Part shown: positions 1-9,304 of the stretch, in pieces | How positions within the stretch are numbered: the first letter of the stretch is position 1 | Layout of the letters: every line of letters begins with the position of its first letter | Source: an uncultured SAR86 cluster bacterium | Lineage (GTDB): Bacteria; Pseudomonadota; Gammaproteobacteria; Magnimaribacterales; AG-339-G14 | Assembly: GCA_902594855.1 (NCBI GenBank) | Contig: CACJNS010000006.1 | Coordinates: forward strand, 1-51,309 | DNA length: 51,309 bases | Direction of reading: 5' to 3' | The notes under the pieces: generated by a model | What the model saw: the letters and a program-made list of their open reading frames with translations, nothing else | Database searches by the model: none | What the model was told of the DNA's origin: nothing | Made by a program: the position numbers and the translations under genes

Positions 1-591
1 GCAAGGATGGTCCCGGAAAAGCGATTGTGATTCCGTGCAATATCTCTGATAAAGCTGCTTTGGAGATGTTAGTTGAAGAAACAAGAATCCAACTTGGTCA
101 GATTGATATTTTGGTCTGTAATGCTGCGACTAATCCTTTCTTTGGCTCTATCAAAGATATCCCTGATGAAGCATTTGAGAAAATTATGAATAACAACATC
201 AAAAGTAATCATAATTTATGTCAAATGGTGATCCCTGAGATGGTTGAAAGAGAAGACGGAAATATTATTATTGTTTCTTCTATAGGAGGCATGAGAGCAA
301 GTCAGGTGATAGGAGCTTACAATGTTTCCAAAGCCGCAGACATTATGCTAGTAAAAAATTATGCATCTGAATTTGGTAAATTTAATGTCAGAACAAATTG
401 CATTGCTCCTGGCTTAATCAGAACTGATTTCGCAAAAGCCTGAAATTTTAAAATCAGCTTTAACCGGTACACCACAAAATAGAATCGGTGAGCCAGATGA
501 GCTTGGAGGAGCTGCTGTATTTCTTGCATCTGCAGCAGGTAGTTATGTAAATGGTCACACAATTGTCGTCGATGGAGGCACAACAGTTTAG
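1..591 (+). pseudogene. SDR-family oxidoreductase, 5' cut by window edge and frameshifted near its C-terminus
   Basis: NAD(P)-dependent short-chain dehydrogenase/reductase resembling the DHRS4 group. The reading frame is open from the window edge (frame of base 3) and shows VCNAA, the catalytic YNVSK, and the [10 protein letters not shown] segment, then stops at TGA 441-443. The missing C-terminus continues in another frame from base 442 to the TAG at 589-591, with [20 protein letters not shown] and the closing VDGG. Family members usually carry about five residues (of the type LW..P) between FAKA and EIL. The join here leaves one base, which suggests loss of about 14 nt. The N-terminal Rossmann glycine motif lies outside the window. 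The stop is three bases from the next gene's ATG, so the gene belonged to the same operon. It may be a true pseudogene or an assembly error. Confidence 0.85.
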
Positions 592-593
592 TT

Positions 594-1394
594 ATGAGTA
601 ATAAAGATTTAGTTTTATATGAAGATTTAAAAAATGGTGTTGGACTGGTTAAATTAAATAGACCGGAACGATTAAATGCAATTACCCCTGCTCTCAGTGC
701 AAGGCTCAAGGAAATCTTAGATCAGGCTTGTGCGGATGATTCAATAAAAGTAATCGTTCTTACCGGAGAAGGCAGAGGATTTACTGCTGGTGCTGACATG
801 GACGGTCTTGCTAGTACCTCTGAGGGAAACTCTGATGCCTCTGAACAGTCTGAAGATAAAGAACCTTGGAAAGGATTCAGTTATGTGCGTAATTTAGATA
901 AACCGGTTATAGCGGCTATTAATGGTCCTGCTGCCGGGGTTGGTTTTATCCTATCTCTGTACTGTGATATCAGATTTGCATCCGAAACTGCAGTGTTTTC
1001 AACAGCTTTCTCTAAGAGAGGTTTGATTGCTGAGTGGGGGGTTGGCTGGATGCTTAGCAGGATAATTGGTTTATCTCATGCTAATGATCTTCTTTTCTCT
1101 GCAAGAAAATTTGACGGAAAAGAAGCTGAAAGAATCGGTCTCGTAAATAAAGCTATTCCAGCTGATTCATTCATGGATGAAGTCATTGCTTACGCAGAGG
1201 ACTTAGCAAAGAATGTTTCGCCAAGATCTGTGAAAATTATGAAAGAGCAAATGTATGCGTCTCTGGAAGAATCATTTGATGATCATATTCAAAAAGCATT
1301 TAAAAAGATGGTTGAAAGCTTCGGGTCTGATGATTTCAAAGAAGGAGTCAAACATTTCATAGAAAAAAGACCAGCGAATTTTACAGGTAAGTAA
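594..1394 (+). CDS. enoyl-CoA hydratase/isomerase (crotonase family)
   Basis: A 266-residue crotonase-fold protein acting on acyl-CoA thioesters, probably hydrating or isomerising enoyl-CoA in beta-oxidation or a related side-chain pathway. Visible family marks are NRPERLNA (residues 22-29), the oxyanion-hole segment GRGFTAGAD (60-68), NGPAAGVG (110-117) and the acidic residue E147 in GLIAEWG. Length is normal for the family. A Ser/Glu/Asp-rich stretch at about 73-91 lies after the first oxyanion loop, where these enzymes vary. The gene begins 2 nt after the broken SDR and ends 3 nt before the acyl-CoA synthetase, so it is co-transcribed with both. Exact substrate and hydratase-versus-isomerase activity cannot be read from the sequence. 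Confidence 0.88.
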   Translation: MSNKDLVLYEDLKNGVGLVKLNRPERLNAITPALSARLKEILDQACADDSIKVIVLTGEGRGFTAGADMDGLASTSEGNSDASEQSEDKEPWKGFSYVRNLDKPVIAAINGPAAGVGFILSLYCDIRFASETAVFSTAFSKRGLIAEWGVGWMLSRIIGLSHANDLLFSARKFDGKEAERIGLVNKAIPADSFMDEVIAYAEDLAKNVSPRSVKIMKEQMYASLEESFDDHIQKAFKKMVESFGSDDFKEGVKHFIEKRPANFTGK

Positions 1395-1397
1395 ATT

Positions 1398-3113
1398 ATG
1401 GCTGGCCAGTTGGATCTGATTGATCCTCAAAAAAGATTAGAAACATTTGAAAAGATTTCTTCCGAAGGACTCCTTGGAGTTAGTAAAGAGACAATTAGAG
1501 GAAATGAATATTACGTTTTTTCCGAATCTCCAGATAATCTCTTAGGATATTATCAGCTGGGTTTAACTCATGGCGAGTGGACTCACGTCGTTTTTGAAGA
1601 TCAACAAATTCCTTATAGTGAAACTCTATCAAGATCTTATCAGCTGGCAAACTCTCTTCAGAACATTTACGGTATTGAAAAAGGAGATAAAGTTGCTTTT
1701 TCGATGCGAAATTATCCTGAGTGGATGTTCGCGTATATGGCGGTGACATCGATAGGTGCAGTTGCTGTTCCTTTGAATTCCTGGTGGCAAGGAGATGAAC
1801 TTGAATACGGATTAAATAATAGCGAGTCAAAATTATTCATTGCTGATCAAGAGCGCTTAGAACGTCTTGGAGACAAGTGTCCTAATATTAAAAGAATTTC
1901 GGTGAGATCTGAAAATCCAGATCACTCTGACATAGATTTTTATAAAGTTATCGAAAATCAGAATAAAACACTTGATAATGAAGTTGCCGTCAGTCCTGAC
2001 GATGATGCATCAATAATGTATACATCTGGTAGCACCGGGCATCCTAAAGGAGTTGTTTCATCGCATAGATCGGTAATGTTTGCGCCTTTTTATTGGATTG
2101 CTCTTCAAACTTTGTTGAAGGAGTCTTCAGATGAAGAAAATTTAGGAATTATGGGCGAAGGAGATCAAGCTGCTGTTCTTGTAAGCGTTCCTTTGTTTCA
2201 TGTGACAGGTTCTCATGCCATATTTTTGTTATCGATTCCTGTTGGCAGGAAAACAGTGCTCATGCATAAATGGGATCCAGAAGTTGCCTTGGACTTAATC
2301 GAAAGAGAGAAAATTTCTGATTTCACTGGCGTGCCAACAATGTCATATGAGCTTGTTGAAGCACAAAAAAAGAACCCGAGAGACATATCTTCTCTAAGAG
2401 GATTAAACGGTGGCGGTGCTGCTCGACCTCCTGAGCAAGTAAAAGAAATGAGAGAAAATTTTAAAGATACATCTCCTGGAATTGGATACGGTCTCACGGA
2501 AACGAACGCCTTAGCAGCGAATAATGCCGGGGACTTATATTCAGAAAAACCCTCAAGCACAGGGTTTCCTTTACCAAAATTAATAAACCTAAAAATAGTT
2601 GATGACGATGGTAATGACCTCGGAACAGACGAAATTGGAGAAGTCTGTATCAGAGGCGCTTGTAATTTTAAAAATTATTGGAAAAATCAGGATGCCACTG
2701 ATGAAGTTTTAGATGCTGAAGGTTGGTTTAGGTCAGGAGATTTAGGCTTATTAGACAACGATGGCTTTTTATATATAAAAGATAGAAAGAAAGATATTGT
2801 TATCAGGGGTGGTGAAAATATTGCTTGCCTCGAGGTTGAAGCCGCTATAACTGAACACCCTTCTGTTTTAGAAGCATCTGTATTTGGAATTCCTGATGAA
2901 AGACTTGGAGAGAAACTTGCGACTGTTGTATCGTGTAGAGAAGATCAAATGATTGATGAAATCGAATTGTCAGGCTTTTTAGCATCCAAACTAGCTAAAT
3001 TTAAAATTCCAGAATTTATGAAATTTCAAACTGAAAAACTTCCAAGAATTGCTTCTGGAAAAATTGCAAAAAAACAACTAAGGGAAGAAGCAGCTACTAA
3101 CATAGGAAAATAA
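1398..3113 (+). CDS. acyl-CoA synthetase (AMP-forming ligase)
   Basis: A 571-residue ANL-superfamily enzyme that activates a carboxylic acid to acyl-AMP and then acyl-CoA. The P-loop-like motif MYTSGSTGHPKGVVSSH lies near residues 207-223. Further motifs are GYGLTETN (about 363-370), WFRSGDLG (about 443), the hinge and A8 region KDRKKDIVIRGGENI, and the C-terminal catalytic lysine motif PRIASGKIAKK. Full-length, no signal peptide, cytosolic. It follows the enoyl-CoA hydratase by 3 nt and precedes an SDR by 1 nt, which suggests a pathway that activates, hydrates and oxidises a CoA-linked substrate. The substrate is probably a medium or long fatty acid, but this is inference. Confidence 0.88.
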   Translation: MAGQLDLIDPQKRLETFEKISSEGLLGVSKETIRGNEYYVFSESPDNLLGYYQLGLTHGEWTHVVFEDQQIPYSETLSRSYQLANSLQNIYGIEKGDKVAFSMRNYPEWMFAYMAVTSIGAVAVPLNSWWQGDELEYGLNNSESKLFIADQERLERLGDKCPNIKRISVRSENPDHSDIDFYKVIENQNKTLDNEVAVSPDDDASIMYTSGSTGHPKGVVSSHRSVMFAPFYWIALQTLLKESSDEENLGIMGEGDQAAVLVSVPLFHVTGSHAIFLLSIPVGRKTVLMHKWDPEVALDLIEREKISDFTGVPTMSYELVEAQKKNPRDISSLRGLNGGGAARPPEQVKEMRENFKDTSPGIGYGLTETNALAANNAGDLYSEKPSSTGFPLPKLINLKIVDDDGNDLGTDEIGEVCIRGACNFKNYWKNQDATDEVLDAEGWFRSGDLGLLDNDGFLYIKDRKKDIVIRGGENIACLEVEAAITEHPSVLEASVFGIPDERLGEKLATVVSCREDQMIDEIELSGFLASKLAKFKIPEFMKFQTEKLPRIASGKIAKKQLREEAATNIGK

Positions 3114-3114
3114 T

Positions 3115-3912
3115 ATGAATATTGAAAATAAAGTTGTAGTAGTTACAGGAGCTGCTAGCGGAATTGGAAGAGCTCTTGCTCAGGCTTTTAAAAACGCTCG
3201 AGCGGATAAAGTTTACATAGCAGATCTCAATGAAGAAGGATTAGCAGAAACAGCCGATTTAATGGATGGTATTGCAATAAAAACTGATGTCTCAAAAGAA
3301 TCAGAAATTAGGAACTTGATTGAAGAAGTTAATAAAGAAAACGACATAGATATATTTTGTTCAAATGCTGGTATTGGAGGAGAATTTGGCCTCCTCGATA
3401 CCACTGCGCAAGGATGGCAAAGTATATGGGATATCAATGTTATGTCTCATATTCACGCAGCTAAATATTGTTTACCTAACATGCTGAAACGCGAATCCGG
3501 TTACTTCATGAATACCGCATCAGCAGCTGGACTTTTGACTCAAATCGGAGCCGCACCCTACTCGGTCACTAAAGCAGCCGCTGTTTCTTTTGCTGAATGG
3601 CTGAAGATTACATACGGTTCGACTGGTATTGGCGTTACCTGCTTGTGCCCTCAAGCGGTAAGAACTGCAATGACTGCTAATGGACCTGGTGTTGCAGGAG
3701 TTGACGGAATGATTGAACCTGAAGAGTGTGCCGCCGAAGTTTTGGATGCCATAGTCAATGAAAGATTTTTAGCAGCTCCACATAAGGAAGTCCTTGAGTA
3801 TGTATCCAGAAAAGGGAATGATCGAGACAGATGGATTTCAGGCATGCAACGATTACAAACACAATTTACTGATTTCATAGAATCGGTTGATCCTAATAAA
3901 GACAGTCATTGA
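3115..3912 (+). CDS. SDR-family NAD(P)-dependent oxidoreductase
   Basis: A 265-residue short-chain dehydrogenase. The cofactor motif TGAASGIG is at residues 11-18, a variant NAG motif (CSNAG) follows beta-4, and the catalytic Tyr-Lys pair is in YSVTK near 146-150. The family's CPQ.V.T segment follows. Likely interconverts a hydroxyl and a keto group. It sits 1 nt after the acyl-CoA synthetase and closes the first operon. Its last 20 bases overlap the convergent lipoprotein gene, so no terminator separates them. Substrate unknown. Confidence 0.87.
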   Translation: MNIENKVVVVTGAASGIGRALAQAFKNARADKVYIADLNEEGLAETADLMDGIAIKTDVSKESEIRNLIEEVNKENDIDIFCSNAGIGGEFGLLDTTAQGWQSIWDINVMSHIHAAKYCLPNMLKRESGYFMNTASAAGLLTQIGAAPYSVTKAAAVSFAEWLKITYGSTGIGVTCLCPQAVRTAMTANGPGVAGVDGMIEPEECAAEVLDAIVNERFLAAPHKEVLEYVSRKGNDRDRWISGMQRLQTQFTDFIESVDPNKDSH

Positions 3913-4252
3913 CGACCACATAGTTCATAGATACATACATCTCAGAATTTCCCCAGATTCTGCAAAATCTAACTCCGTCTACTCTCACTTCTTTTTCTAT
4001 TAATTCGACAGAAAAATTATCGATAATTTCTCCTTCAGGAAAGGAAAATATATTTATTCGCGTGCCAATTTCCGTAGAAGTTACATCCAAAGTGACGGAA
4101 TAATCAATTTTATATTCATCATTCTCTCTGTTAACGTAAAAAGAATCTCCTTCCCAACTTATTTTATTTGATATCTGATTTTCAGAGCACGAAATTAAAA
4201 AAGCTAAAAAGATATAGAATAAATATGTGCCTTTGACATAAGATTTAAACAT
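3893..4252 (-). CDS. small lipoprotein of unknown function
   Basis: Read from the ATG at 4252 this gives a 119-residue protein with a hydrophobic N-terminus (YLFYIFLAFLISC) ending in a lipobox whose Cys is near residue 22, so it is probably a lipid-anchored envelope protein. The mature part is beta-rich by eye and contains two further Cys residues (RFCRIW and NDCLY) that could form a disulfide. The reading frame is also open to an ATG at 4273, but that start would place seven polar residues ahead of the signal peptide and intrude further into the divergent gene. It overlaps the convergent SDR by 20 nt. I recognise no family. Confidence 0.6.
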   Translation of the reverse strand: MFKSYVKGTYLFYIFLAFLISCSENQISNKISWEGDSFYVNRENDEYKIDYSVTLDVTSTEIGTRINIFSFPEGEIIDNFSVELIEKEVRVDGVRFCRIWGNSEMYVSMNYVVVNDCLY

Positions 4253-4973
4253 GTTTACTGATGAGCCTTTCATAATATTTGGATCCGATCACTTGATAGC
4301 CCTGGGTTTGATTTTTATTTCAATAATCATTATTCCTTATTTAGTCCTAACCTTGAAAGAAAAAACTCAAAATGTAATTTCCACCTCGTTGGCATTGTTG
4401 ATTCTACTTAATGAGTTTTCTAAACCGATTTACTATCCTGCCCTTTATCCTGATTATTTCTCTATATTAAAGATTTTGCCTCTTCATTTTTGTCACTTAT
4501 CAGCAATCTGTGCAGCCATTTTTTTACTCTCTAGAAAGAAGATTTTTTTTGAAATATCTTTTTTTTGGGGAATTGCGGGAGGATTGATTGCTAATACACA
4601 GCCAGATATCAGATTTGCCTTTCCTGATCCAAATTTCATTCTCTTTTTCTTTGGTCATGGATTAATGTGGTTAGGAATATTCTTTTCCTTAATTGTCTAC
4701 AAGGTAAGACCCTATTTTAAAACTTTCATAAAGATTTTCTTCATTACTGTCTTCTTGTCTCCAGTTGTCTACTCTATTAATAGTTTTATAAATTATTATG
4801 CTGAGGGTAACCCTGCAAATTATTGGTACCTAATGGCAAGACCTGATGGTGCATCAATTGCTGATTTTCTGCCTGATCCGCCAGCTCAAATTCCAATTTT
4901 TGTTCTTCTTGCATTCATAATTTTTGCATTGATATATACTCCTTTTGCAGTCTGGGATAAATTAAAGAAATGA
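4251..4973 (+). CDS. YwaF/TIGR02206-like integral membrane protein
   Basis: A 240-residue protein with about six to seven membrane segments. The order and content (a short polar start with FGSDHLIALG, the LPLHFCHLSA segment near residues 82-91, and the NPANYWYLM motif near 188-196) match my memory of the YwaF/TP0381 integral membrane family, whose function is unknown. The start ATG is interleaved with the start codon of the divergent lipoprotein at a CATG (4250-4253). The stop overlaps the next gene in an ATGA. It heads a long plus-strand gene run. Confidence 0.72.
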   Translation: MFTDEPFIIFGSDHLIALGLIFISIIIIPYLVLTLKEKTQNVISTSLALLILLNEFSKPIYYPALYPDYFSILKILPLHFCHLSAICAAIFLLSRKKIFFEISFFWGIAGGLIANTQPDIRFAFPDPNFILFFFGHGLMWLGIFFSLIVYKVRPYFKTFIKIFFITVFLSPVVYSINSFINYYAEGNPANYWYLMARPDGASIADFLPDPPAQIPIFVLLAFIIFALIYTPFAVWDKLKK

Positions 4974-5425
4974 ACTTAGAGAAAAATGCTCCTTATTTAG
5001 CGATGGCTCTTATCGCCATCACTTTAATTTTTAGTCAAATAGGAATATTCGATGAAAAATATAATTTGGATCTTAATTTATTAATTCAAGAGTCAGAAAA
5101 TGATGCCTTTATAGAGTTAAATGAATATTCGCTATCCAAGACCCCACGACTACAGTTATCCGTCAGAAATTCATCAGAGATCAATCAATCAGAGGATTTA
5201 ACGATTTTTGTCGATATTTATCGAGCAAAGAGCGGTCAAAGTGATGCAGAAAAATGGAAAACTTTTGATTGCCCGCCTAATCCCGATGGATGTTTAGTAT
5301 ATTTTTCGGATACGTCTTTTCCATCGGGAAGTGATCACATGACTTATTTCGCAAAAGCCTCATTAAGCAATTCCGGTGAAAAAAAGTTCACATCTAATAA
5401 GATTAAAGCGATATTTAAAAAATAA
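4970..5425 (+). CDS. membrane-anchored protein of unknown function
   Basis: A 151-residue protein with one N-terminal membrane segment (YLAMALIAITLIFSQIGIF, about residues 9-27) followed by a soluble, probably periplasmic, domain that looks like a beta-sandwich. The middle (SVRNSSEINQSEDLTIFVDIYRA) alternates polar and hydrophobic residues. Two Cys (DCPPNPDGCLVYF, near 101 and 108) could pair in an oxidising compartment. It starts inside the stop of the YwaF-like gene (ATGA) and ends 5 nt before the peptidase gene, so it is translationally coupled. No family recognised. Confidence 0.6.
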   Translation: MNLEKNAPYLAMALIAITLIFSQIGIFDEKYNLDLNLLIQESENDAFIELNEYSLSKTPRLQLSVRNSSEINQSEDLTIFVDIYRAKSGQSDAEKWKTFDCPPNPDGCLVYFSDTSFPSGSDHMTYFAKASLSNSGEKKFTSNKIKAIFKK

Positions 5426-5430
5426 ACATT

Positions 5431-7521
5431 GTGTTTAAAATAAGCTACATATTTCTTATTTCATTTCTAATTTTAAGTTGTTCGGAGGAAAGTGAGATGT
5501 CAAATCCATTCTATGAAGATTATAAAAACGAGTTTCAAGTACCTAATTTCAAATCAATAAAAATAGATCATTACTTACCTGCATTTGAGGAAGGCATTAG
5601 AGCGCATGAAAAAGAGATAACTACTGTTTCAAACAACAATGAAAATCCAACATTTGAAAACACGATCGCTGAACTTGAGAGATCTGGAGAGTTATTAACC
5701 AAAGTTACAGCTGTTTTCTATAATTTATTATCTGCAGATACTAACGATGACTTAGATAAACTATCTGAGAAGATTGGTCCTAAACTTTCTGCCCACAGAG
5801 ATTCATTATTCCTGAATGAGGAAATATTCAAAAAACTTAAAGCTATTAAAACTAATGAGTACTCTTCTTTAAGTTCGGAACAACAAAGATTAACCGATGA
5901 GATGATAAGAAACTTTGAGATGAATGGTGCAAACCTTTCTGAACAGAGCAAAGAAAGATTTATTGAAATCAATAAAAAACTCACTGAGCTCTCTATAAAA
6001 TTTGATCAAAATGTTTTAAAAGATACCAACAATTCTGAATTGTACATAAGCGATGAAAAAGAATTAGGCGGTCTTTCAGAAAAAATTAAAGACCAAGCTA
6101 AACGTTTAGCAAAAAATAAAGGTTATTCATCCGGTTGGGTTTTCAATCCAACAAGAATTAGTATGTATCCATTCTTAACAAGTTCTACAAATAGGGACTT
6201 ACGTGAGCAACTTTATAAAATGTATATAAACAGAGGAAAAAATCCTAATGAATTCAATAACGAGGAAATCGTCAGGGAAATGGCTAATTTGAGGTTAGAA
6301 AAAGCACAACTGATGGGTTTTACAAACCACGCCGAACTCTCTTTACAGAAAACCATGGCGAAATCTTCAAACGGAGTTAACGCTCTTCTCAATCAAGTGT
6401 GGGAGCCTGCAAAAGCAATGGCCCAAGAAGAGATAAAGGATATGCAAGACCTTATTCAAGAGGAAGGTAATAATTTTGCTCTTCAAGCTTGGGATTGGAT
6501 GCATTATTCTGAAAAAGTTAGAAAAAGAAAATACGACTTTGATTCAGCGGAGGTTCAACCGTATCTTGAAATGGATGCAATCAGGGATTCAGCCTTTGAG
6601 CTTGCTAATAGGCTATTTGGAATAAAATTTATTCAAAAAAATGATATTCCTAAATATCATCCAGACGTAGATACCTTTGAGGTGCTAGATAAAAATGGAG
6701 ATCATTTAGGAGTTTTTCTAACCGATTATTTTGCAAGACCATCTAAGCAAGGTGGTGCTTGGATGAACACTTTTAGAGATCAAAGCAATTTCGATGGAAG
6801 AGTTAGACCTATTGTGTTGAATGTTTGTAATTTTGCAAAACCCAATGATGGCGAAAAAGCATTTCTAACCTTTGAGCATGCCGAGACTCTGTTTCATGAA
6901 TTCGGTCATGCCTTACATGGGTTACTTTCGGATGTGGATTACCCTTATCTATCAGGAACAAGTGTCACAAGAGATTATGTCGAATTTCCCTCTCAATTAA
7001 TGGAAAATTGGATAAGACATTCTGATTTTTTAGCCGAATTTGCAAAGCATTTTGAAACCGGCAAACCTATTCCAAAAAGATTGTTAGAAAAAATATCATC
7101 TGCTGGTACTTTTAATCAAGGATTTGCTACCACTGAATACATGATAGCTTCAATGTTAGACCTTGCTTGGCACACAATTGAATCACCAGTAGAGAATACA
7201 GAAGAATTTGAGCAAACTCTTTTCAAAGAAATTGGAAAGCCAGTCGAAATAGATAGTAGGTATGGAAGTACCTACTTTGGTCATATTTTTGCTGGAGGTT
7301 ATGCTGCGGGTTATTACAGTTATATGTGGTCTGAAGTTCTTGATTCTCATGCTTTTGAGATATTTGCTAAAGAAGGATTGTATGACAGTGAATATGCTGA
7401 AAAACTAGAAGATTTTGTTTATAGTTCAGGTAACTCAGTTGATTTGATGAATCAATATAAAAAATTTAGAGGTGAGGAGCCAAACGTGAGTTCTTTGCTG
7501 AGAAAACGCGGTTTAAATTAA
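5431..7521 (+). CDS. dcp: M3-family metallopeptidase, Dcp-like, with lipoprotein signal
   Basis: A 696-residue zinc peptidase of the M3 family, closest by eye to peptidyl-dipeptidase Dcp, which removes C-terminal dipeptides from short peptides. The zinc and catalytic motif HEFGH is at residues 489-493, within HAETLFHEFGHALHGLL. The upstream ARPSKQGGAWMNTF and NVCNFAKP segments are typical of Dcp. The start is a GTG, which gives a signal peptide ending in a lipobox (FLILSC, Cys at about 17). The enzyme is therefore probably anchored in the periplasm instead of being cytosolic, a role in peptide scavenging. It is 5 nt downstream of the anchored unknown protein and 16 nt upstream of a FATP-like gene. 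Confidence 0.85.
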   Translation: MFKISYIFLISFLILSCSEESEMSNPFYEDYKNEFQVPNFKSIKIDHYLPAFEEGIRAHEKEITTVSNNNENPTFENTIAELERSGELLTKVTAVFYNLLSADTNDDLDKLSEKIGPKLSAHRDSLFLNEEIFKKLKAIKTNEYSSLSSEQQRLTDEMIRNFEMNGANLSEQSKERFIEINKKLTELSIKFDQNVLKDTNNSELYISDEKELGGLSEKIKDQAKRLAKNKGYSSGWVFNPTRISMYPFLTSSTNRDLREQLYKMYINRGKNPNEFNNEEIVREMANLRLEKAQLMGFTNHAELSLQKTMAKSSNGVNALLNQVWEPAKAMAQEEIKDMQDLIQEEGNNFALQAWDWMHYSEKVRKRKYDFDSAEVQPYLEMDAIRDSAFELANRLFGIKFIQKNDIPKYHPDVDTFEVLDKNGDHLGVFLTDYFARPSKQGGAWMNTFRDQSNFDGRVRPIVLNVCNFAKPNDGEKAFLTFEHAETLFHEFGHALHGLLSDVDYPYLSGTSVTRDYVEFPSQLMENWIRHSDFLAEFAKHFETGKPIPKRLLEKISSAGTFNQGFATTEYMIASMLDLAWHTIESPVENTEEFEQTLFKEIGKPVEIDSRYGSTYFGHIFAGGYAAGYYSYMWSEVLDSHAFEIFAKEGLYDSEYAEKLEDFVYSSGNSVDLMNQYKKFRGEEPNVSSLLRKRGLN

Positions 7522-7537
7522 AAATTAGGGGATAAAA

Positions 7538-9304
7538 ATGGAGAACTTATACTGGAAATTTCATGGAATATTTGAGGATATTTATTATTACGTAACTGCC
7601 CTCCCTCGCTTTATTCTTTATTGGGGTGAAAAATCCCCACTTAACCTTTACACGTTTGTTAAATGGAACATTAAAAAGTATCCAAACGAGAACGCATTTC
7701 TATTCAAAGAAGAAGTTCTTACTTGGAAACAAGCTTCAGACAAAATCGATAGTTACTCTGGAGTGATTAGATCTCTGGGCTTAAACAAAGGAGATTCTTT
7801 TGCTCTATTAATGGATAACCGAATCGAGTATCTTTTGTTGATTTTGGCTGCTGTTAAATCAGGAACTATAGCTGCATTAATAAATACGACTGTTAGAGGT
7901 GAAGGTTTAAGACACGTTTTGAACGTTGCAAATGCTAAAGCTATATTCATTGGTGCTTCGCACCTTGATAAATTTAATTCTTCTCTCACAGATGAAGAAA
8001 GGGGAAATTTAATTATTGTGGGAATAGATGATCAAGAGCAAGTTCCATCTGATATCCAAGATTTAGAAAGCATAGAAAAAAATTCGACTCCTTGCGATGA
8101 AGTAACTACGACATTCAAAGAAGCATGTATGTATATGTATACATCTGGAACAACAGGCTTACCGAAAGCAGCCCTGATCACAAACGAGAGAGCTGTTCGA
8201 ATGACTTATTTTGGTCAATTTTTAGGTTTTAATTTTAAACAGAGCGATGTTCTCTACAATACCTTACCGCTTTATCATGCAACCGGTCTTCTTTATTGTT
8301 GGGCAGCTTCTTTAAGGGCTGGTAATGCAATTGTGATTAAAGAAAAATTTTCAGCCTCTGATTTTTGGTCAGACATACAAAAATACGAAGCTACAATCTT
8401 TCCATATGTCGGAGAACTTTGTAGATATCTTTTGAATTCTAAAGAAGTTCCTGAGGAGAAAGGTCATAAAATAAGAAGAATTTCTGGTAACGGTCTAAGA
8501 CCGGATATTTGGGAAAAATTCCAAGAAAGATTTCAGATTCCTGAAATAAGGGAAATTTATGGTGCTACGGAAGGCGTGACTGGCTTTATAAACAGAGCTG
8601 GTAGGCCTGGCATGATCGGTAGGCATAGATCAGCTGATAAGATTGTTAAATGTGATTTAGAAAGCGGTGAATTAATAAGAAATGAAGAAGGTCGTTGTGA
8701 AAAGGTTAACGTTGGTGAAACTGGTCTTTATATCAGTGAAATTTCAAAATTAGCTTCTTTTGACGGTTATCTAGATTCGCAAGCTTCTCAAAAGAAAATT
8801 CTGACAGATTGCTTTAAGGATGGAGACAGATACTTTAACAGTGGAGATCTGTTAACCCTTCATGAAAACAATTGGTTGTCTTTTGCCGATAGAGTTGGCG
8901 ATACTTTTAGATGGAAAGGAGAAAATGTTTCAACCATGGAAGTAGCAGCAATAGTTAATAAAGCTGAAGGTGTTCTTGATGCTAATGTTTACGGAGTTCA
9001 AGTTGAGAATACCGAAGGACGAGCTGGCATGGCCCAGATGAATGTAAGCGAAAGCTTTAATTTAAGTTCGTTTGCTGACCACGTAGAAAAAAATCTTAAC
9101 GGTTTTCAGAAACCCTACTTTTTACGCTTAACAAAGGAAATGCAGACGACTGGTACCTTTAAGCATCAGAAAGAAGACTTAAAAAAATTAGGTTTTGATC
9201 CATCTAAATCTCAAGATCCGGTGTATTTTTTAAATGGCGATAAATACGAAGAAATCAACGAAGAGTTATACAAAAGCATCCAATCGGGCAATGTAAGATT
9301 TTAA
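7538..9304 (+). CDS. FATP-type long/very-long-chain acyl-CoA synthetase
   Basis: A 588-residue AMP-forming ligase with the marks of the fatty-acid transport protein (SLC27-like) group. These are MYTSGTTGLPKAALITN (about residues 203-219), YNTLPLYHATGLLYCW, the GATEG motif, and especially DRVGDTFRWKGENVST near 459-474. This group couples uptake to activation of long-chain or bulky carboxylic acids, including sterol side chains. A hydrophobic, aromatic N-terminus (YYYVTALPRFILYW) could associate with the membrane. A good ribosome binding site (GGGGA) precedes the ATG. The stop TAA shares its last base with the ATG of the next gene. Confidence 0.87.
   Translation: MENLYWKFHGIFEDIYYYVTALPRFILYWGEKSPLNLYTFVKWNIKKYPNENAFLFKEEVLTWKQASDKIDSYSGVIRSLGLNKGDSFALLMDNRIEYLLLILAAVKSGTIAALINTTVRGEGLRHVLNVANAKAIFIGASHLDKFNSSLTDEERGNLIIVGIDDQEQVPSDIQDLESIEKNSTPCDEVTTTFKEACMYMYTSGTTGLPKAALITNERAVRMTYFGQFLGFNFKQSDVLYNTLPLYHATGLLYCWAASLRAGNAIVIKEKFSASDFWSDIQKYEATIFPYVGELCRYLLNSKEVPEEKGHKIRRISGNGLRPDIWEKFQERFQIPEIREIYGATEGVTGFINRAGRPGMIGRHRSADKIVKCDLESGELIRNEEGRCEKVNVGETGLYISEISKLASFDGYLDSQASQKKILTDCFKDGDRYFNSGDLLTLHENNWLSFADRVGDTFRWKGENVSTMEVAAIVNKAEGVLDANVYGVQVENTEGRAGMAQMNVSESFNLSSFADHVEKNLNGFQKPYFLRLTKEMQTTGTFKHQKEDLKKLGFDPSKSQDPVYFLNGDKYEEINEELYKSIQSGNVRF

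Noticed and set aside
359-709. A 116-residue minus-strand open frame across the end of the broken SDR
   Set aside because: It lies opposite two clearly coding plus-strand genes, has no family features and no ribosome site.
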